From Lachnospiraceae bacterium (GTDB lineage Bacteria; Bacillota; Clostridia; Lachnospirales; Lachnospiraceae): a stretch of DNA of 64,000 bases. Of this stretch, positions 61,939 through 64,000 are shown in pieces; positions within the stretch are counted from its first letter, which is position 1, and the number at the start of each line of letters is the position of its first letter. The position numbers and the translations under genes are program-made. The stretch lies in contig CAJTGB010000002.1 in NCBI GenBank assembly GCA_910575835.1, forward strand, positions 1 to 64,000, written 5' to 3'. A model generated the notes under the pieces. The model did no database searches and was not told the DNA's origin. It worked only from the letters and a program-made list of their open reading frames with translations.

Positions 61939-62994
61939 ATGAAGAAAAAATTTGCAATGTTATTAACAGGCGTAGCGGCAGCTTCTATGATGCTGTCAGG
62001 CTGTTCCGGCAGCAAGGGGTTGGAGACGGATGAGATGACGATCTCTGTCTATAAAGGAGTCGAGATTACCGAGGTGGCGAAGCCGGGAGAGGTTACGGAT
62101 GAAGAGGTAGAGAGTGCGATCCAGGCGACGCTCCAGACGAACGCAACACCGGAAGAGATTACGGACCGTGCGGTAGAGTCAGGAGATACGGCTACTATTG
62201 ATTTTACAGGGAAGATCGACGGGACGGAATTTGAGGGCGGAAGCTCTACGGATTATCCGCTGGTGATCGGTTCCGGTACATTTATCGAAGGATTCGAAGA
62301 CAGCGTGATCGGCCATAATATCGGCGACGCGTATGACTGGCAGGGGAAATTCCCGGATGATTACAACAAGGAAGAATACGCCGGTAAGGATGTTGTATTT
62401 TCCATTACGGTCAAGGGGATATCCAAGCAGTCTATTCCAGAGCTTACGGATGAATTTGTCAAGAGCGTATCCAGTGAATCCAAGACTGTGAAGGAATATA
62501 AAGAAGAAGTTAAGAAGCGTATCGCTTCGGACAACAAGAAGAATTATGAAGACAGTATCAGCCAGTCTGTATGGCAGAAGGTGCTGGATAACACGGAGAT
62601 CAAGAAATATCCAGAGAAAGAGGTTAAGAAGATCTCAGATTCTCTGGTTGACCAGTATAAGACAACGGCAGAGTATTACCAGCAGGATTATGAGACGTTT
62701 ATCCAGGATCAGATGGGATACAGCGTGGAGGAATTCGAGAAGCAGGTGGACGACGCTGCAAAGGCCAGCATTAAGCAGACCATGGTGACAGAGGCGATCG
62801 CTGACAAGGAGAAGATCAAGCTGAGCGATGACAAATACAAAGAGCAGCTTAAGAAGATCGCCAAGAGCTTTGGCTATGAGGATGTAGATGCGCTGAAGGA
62901 GTCGGCGGAGGAAGATGACCTGAAGGATATGGCTCTTAACAATATGGTCAAGGAATGGCTGACCGAGAACTGCGTCCAGGTGAAGGCGGAGTAA
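61939..62994 (+). CDS. Trigger-factor-like peptidyl-prolyl isomerase lipoprotein
   Basis: A 351-residue exported foldase. The lipobox is LSGC with Cys22. A FKBP domain (about 85-170) shows ESGDTATIDFTGKIDGTEFEGG and GSGTFIEGFEDSVIGHNIGD, as in the trigger factor PPIase domain. A helical C-terminal part (about 175-350) resembles the trigger factor chaperone arm. The ribosome-binding N-terminal domain of true trigger factor is missing, so it probably folds secreted proteins outside the membrane. ATG 61939 is chosen over an upstream frame because it gives the signal peptide and a GAGGTG site. Confidence 0.9.
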   Translation: MKKKFAMLLTGVAAASMMLSGCSGSKGLETDEMTISVYKGVEITEVAKPGEVTDEEVESAIQATLQTNATPEEITDRAVESGDTATIDFTGKIDGTEFEGGSSTDYPLVIGSGTFIEGFEDSVIGHNIGDAYDWQGKFPDDYNKEEYAGKDVVFSITVKGISKQSIPELTDEFVKSVSSESKTVKEYKEEVKKRIASDNKKNYEDSISQSVWQKVLDNTEIKKYPEKEVKKISDSLVDQYKTTAEYYQQDYETFIQDQMGYSVEEFEKQVDDAAKASIKQTMVTEAIADKEKIKLSDDKYKEQLKKIAKSFGYEDVDALKESAEEDDLKDMALNNMVKEWLTENCVQVKAE

Positions 62995-63025
62995 GGAGCC
63001 GTTAAGGATTATAAAAAGCGAACAG

Positions 63026-63051
63026 ACAGGGCGGTATACCGCCCTGTTTTT
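63026..63051 (+). terminator. PPIase gene terminator
   Basis: ACAGGGCGGT and ACCGCCCTGT pair perfectly around AT, then T5. Confidence 0.9.
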
Positions 63052-63155
63052 GCTATTCTATAATCTTTTTATGAATATGTGCATAACAATTGCCTGGAGC
63101 ATGAAAAGATGTTAAAATCTAAAGTTAAGAGAAGAATACGAGGAGACTGGGGAAT

Positions 63156-63899
63156 ATGATTTATGTTACCGGAGATTGTCATGGGGACTACCGGCGGTTT
63201 GGCACAGGAATATTCCCGGAGCAGAAGAGTATGGGCAAGGACGACTATGTCATTATATGCGGGGATTTTGGCTATTGGGATGAATCGCGGGAACAGAAAT
63301 ACTGGCTGGAATGGCTGGATGACAAGCCCTTCACGACTCTCTGGGTGGATGGAAATCATGAGAATTATGATTTGTTAAAAAAGCAAAAGGTATCGCAGTG
63401 GTGCGGCGGGAAGGTGCAGCATATCATGCCGTCAGTCATTCATCTGATGCGGGGACAGATCTATGAACTGAGCGGACTTAAGATATTTACCTTTGGCGGC
63501 GCGAAGAGCCATGATATATCCGGCGGCATTCTGGAGGCTGGAGATCCAAGGCTTCGGGAGAAGAGGAAGAAGCTGGATAAGAAGAAGGAGCTGTACAGGA
63601 TCAACCATGTAAGCTGGTGGAAGGAAGAGATGCCTACGGAGGATGAATTGGCGGAGGGGCTCCGCAATCTGATCAAGAATGATTGGGAGGTGGATTTCAT
63701 CTTTTCGCATTGCTGCGCGACCAGTACGCAGGAGAGGATAGCGGACGGAACCTATCAGCCGGACATCCTGACCAGATATTTTGATAAGATCAAGGAGATG
63801 TGCCGATATAAGAAGTGGTTTTTCGGGCATTACCATGATAACCGAAGCGTGAACAATAAGGAGATCCTGCTGTATGAGCAGATCATACGGATTCATTAG
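63156..63899 (+). CDS. Metallophosphoesterase
   Basis: A 247-residue calcineurin-like phosphoesterase with all core motifs: YVTGDCHGDYRRF at 3-15, VIICGDFGYW near 32, LWVDGNHENYDLL near 62, FIFSHCCATS near 183 and WFFGHYHDN near 222. The substrate is unknown; related proteins act on phosphoproteins or nucleotides. GAGGAGACTGGGG precedes the ATG. It is unrelated in detail to the phosphoesterase in the mobile region. Confidence 0.9.
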   Translation: MIYVTGDCHGDYRRFGTGIFPEQKSMGKDDYVIICGDFGYWDESREQKYWLEWLDDKPFTTLWVDGNHENYDLLKKQKVSQWCGGKVQHIMPSVIHLMRGQIYELSGLKIFTFGGAKSHDISGGILEAGDPRLREKRKKLDKKKELYRINHVSWWKEEMPTEDELAEGLRNLIKNDWEVDFIFSHCCATSTQERIADGTYQPDILTRYFDKIKEMCRYKKWFFGHYHDNRSVNNKEILLYEQIIRIH

Positions 63900-63916
63900 A
63901 AGAAGGGAATAAAGGC

Positions 63917-63945
63917 TTTACACCACAATCACCGATTGATATAAT
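63917..63945 (+). promoter_or_regulatory. Promoter for the next gene
   Basis: TTTACA (63917-63922), 17 bases, TATAAT (63940-63945). Confidence 0.75.
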
Positions 63946-63988
63946 AAAAGTACCAAGTAAACAGCACTTTAAAAAAGGTGGTGAAGAT

Positions 63989-64000
63989 ATGACAGAAAAA
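63989..64000 (+). CDS. Start of a gene cut by the window end
   Basis: ATG at 63989 has AAGGTGGTG upstream and a good promoter; only MTEK is visible, so no function can be given. Confidence 0.65.

Overview
The window looks like chromosome of an endospore-forming member of the Bacillota, class Clostridia, most likely Lachnospiraceae. The evidence is gene content and dense low-GC Gram-positive style signals. Sporulation genes are present (spoVG, spmB, spoIIR, a SPOCS/LysM coat-type protein). There is a proline T-box ahead of an archaeal-type ProRS, a DnaD/DnaI primosome operon, a GlgC/GlgD pair, and strong AGGAGG ribosome sites throughout. No species call can be made from sequence reading alone. 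No rRNA, tRNA or CRISPR array was seen.

Layout. 1-1400 is a visibly AT-rich patch with a Cys-rich small protein, a frameshifted mini-gene and an isochorismatase-fold hydrolase. 1500-8490 holds queT with a structured leader, asnS, a VanR/VanS-like two-component pair, and an SbcD/SbcC-like (YhaO/YhaN-type) pair. 8470-13350 (minus strand) carries murC, then dnaD-dnaI-prs, with two perfect DnaA boxes between murC and dnaD. 13500-20850 holds glgC-glgD, spoVG, an RluA-type pseudouridine synthase, a Ca/Na exchanger, T-box-proS and spmB.

20870-28100 is a graveyard of mobile DNA: a truncated Fic gene, a decayed large serine recombinase, a Tn916-Orf7-like sigma factor, a tnpW remnant, an orphan transposition ATPase and a deleted IS66 tnpC. 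Set in it are intact cargo-like genes: a phosphoesterase, a winged-helix regulator and an AbrB-PIN toxin-antitoxin pair.

28200-37500 is the most unusual stretch. Two large tandem secreted paralogues (one with a Gly/Asp/Asn/Ser tail and a membrane anchor) are followed, 27 bases later and without a visible terminator, by an orphan JetA-like (Wadjet kleisin family) gene. That gene is translationally coupled to a PflX-type radical SAM gene. None of the other Wadjet genes (jetB, jetC, jetD) is present.

37460-44900 (minus) has malQ-plsC and pncB-ddl-murF-HAD, tying glycogen/maltodextrin use, NAD salvage, lipid and cell-wall precursor synthesis together. 44940-58580 (plus) has a PrcB-like lipoprotein, SPOCS-LysM, ispE, a GntR regulator, spoIIR, a CDF transporter, acyl-ACP thioesterase, cvfB, an HPr-fold protein without its histidine, dnaE, pfkA, murI and a DUF1934 protein. 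58600-64000 has two uncharacterised proteins, cardiolipin synthase, a trigger-factor-like PPIase lipoprotein, a phosphoesterase and the start of one further gene.
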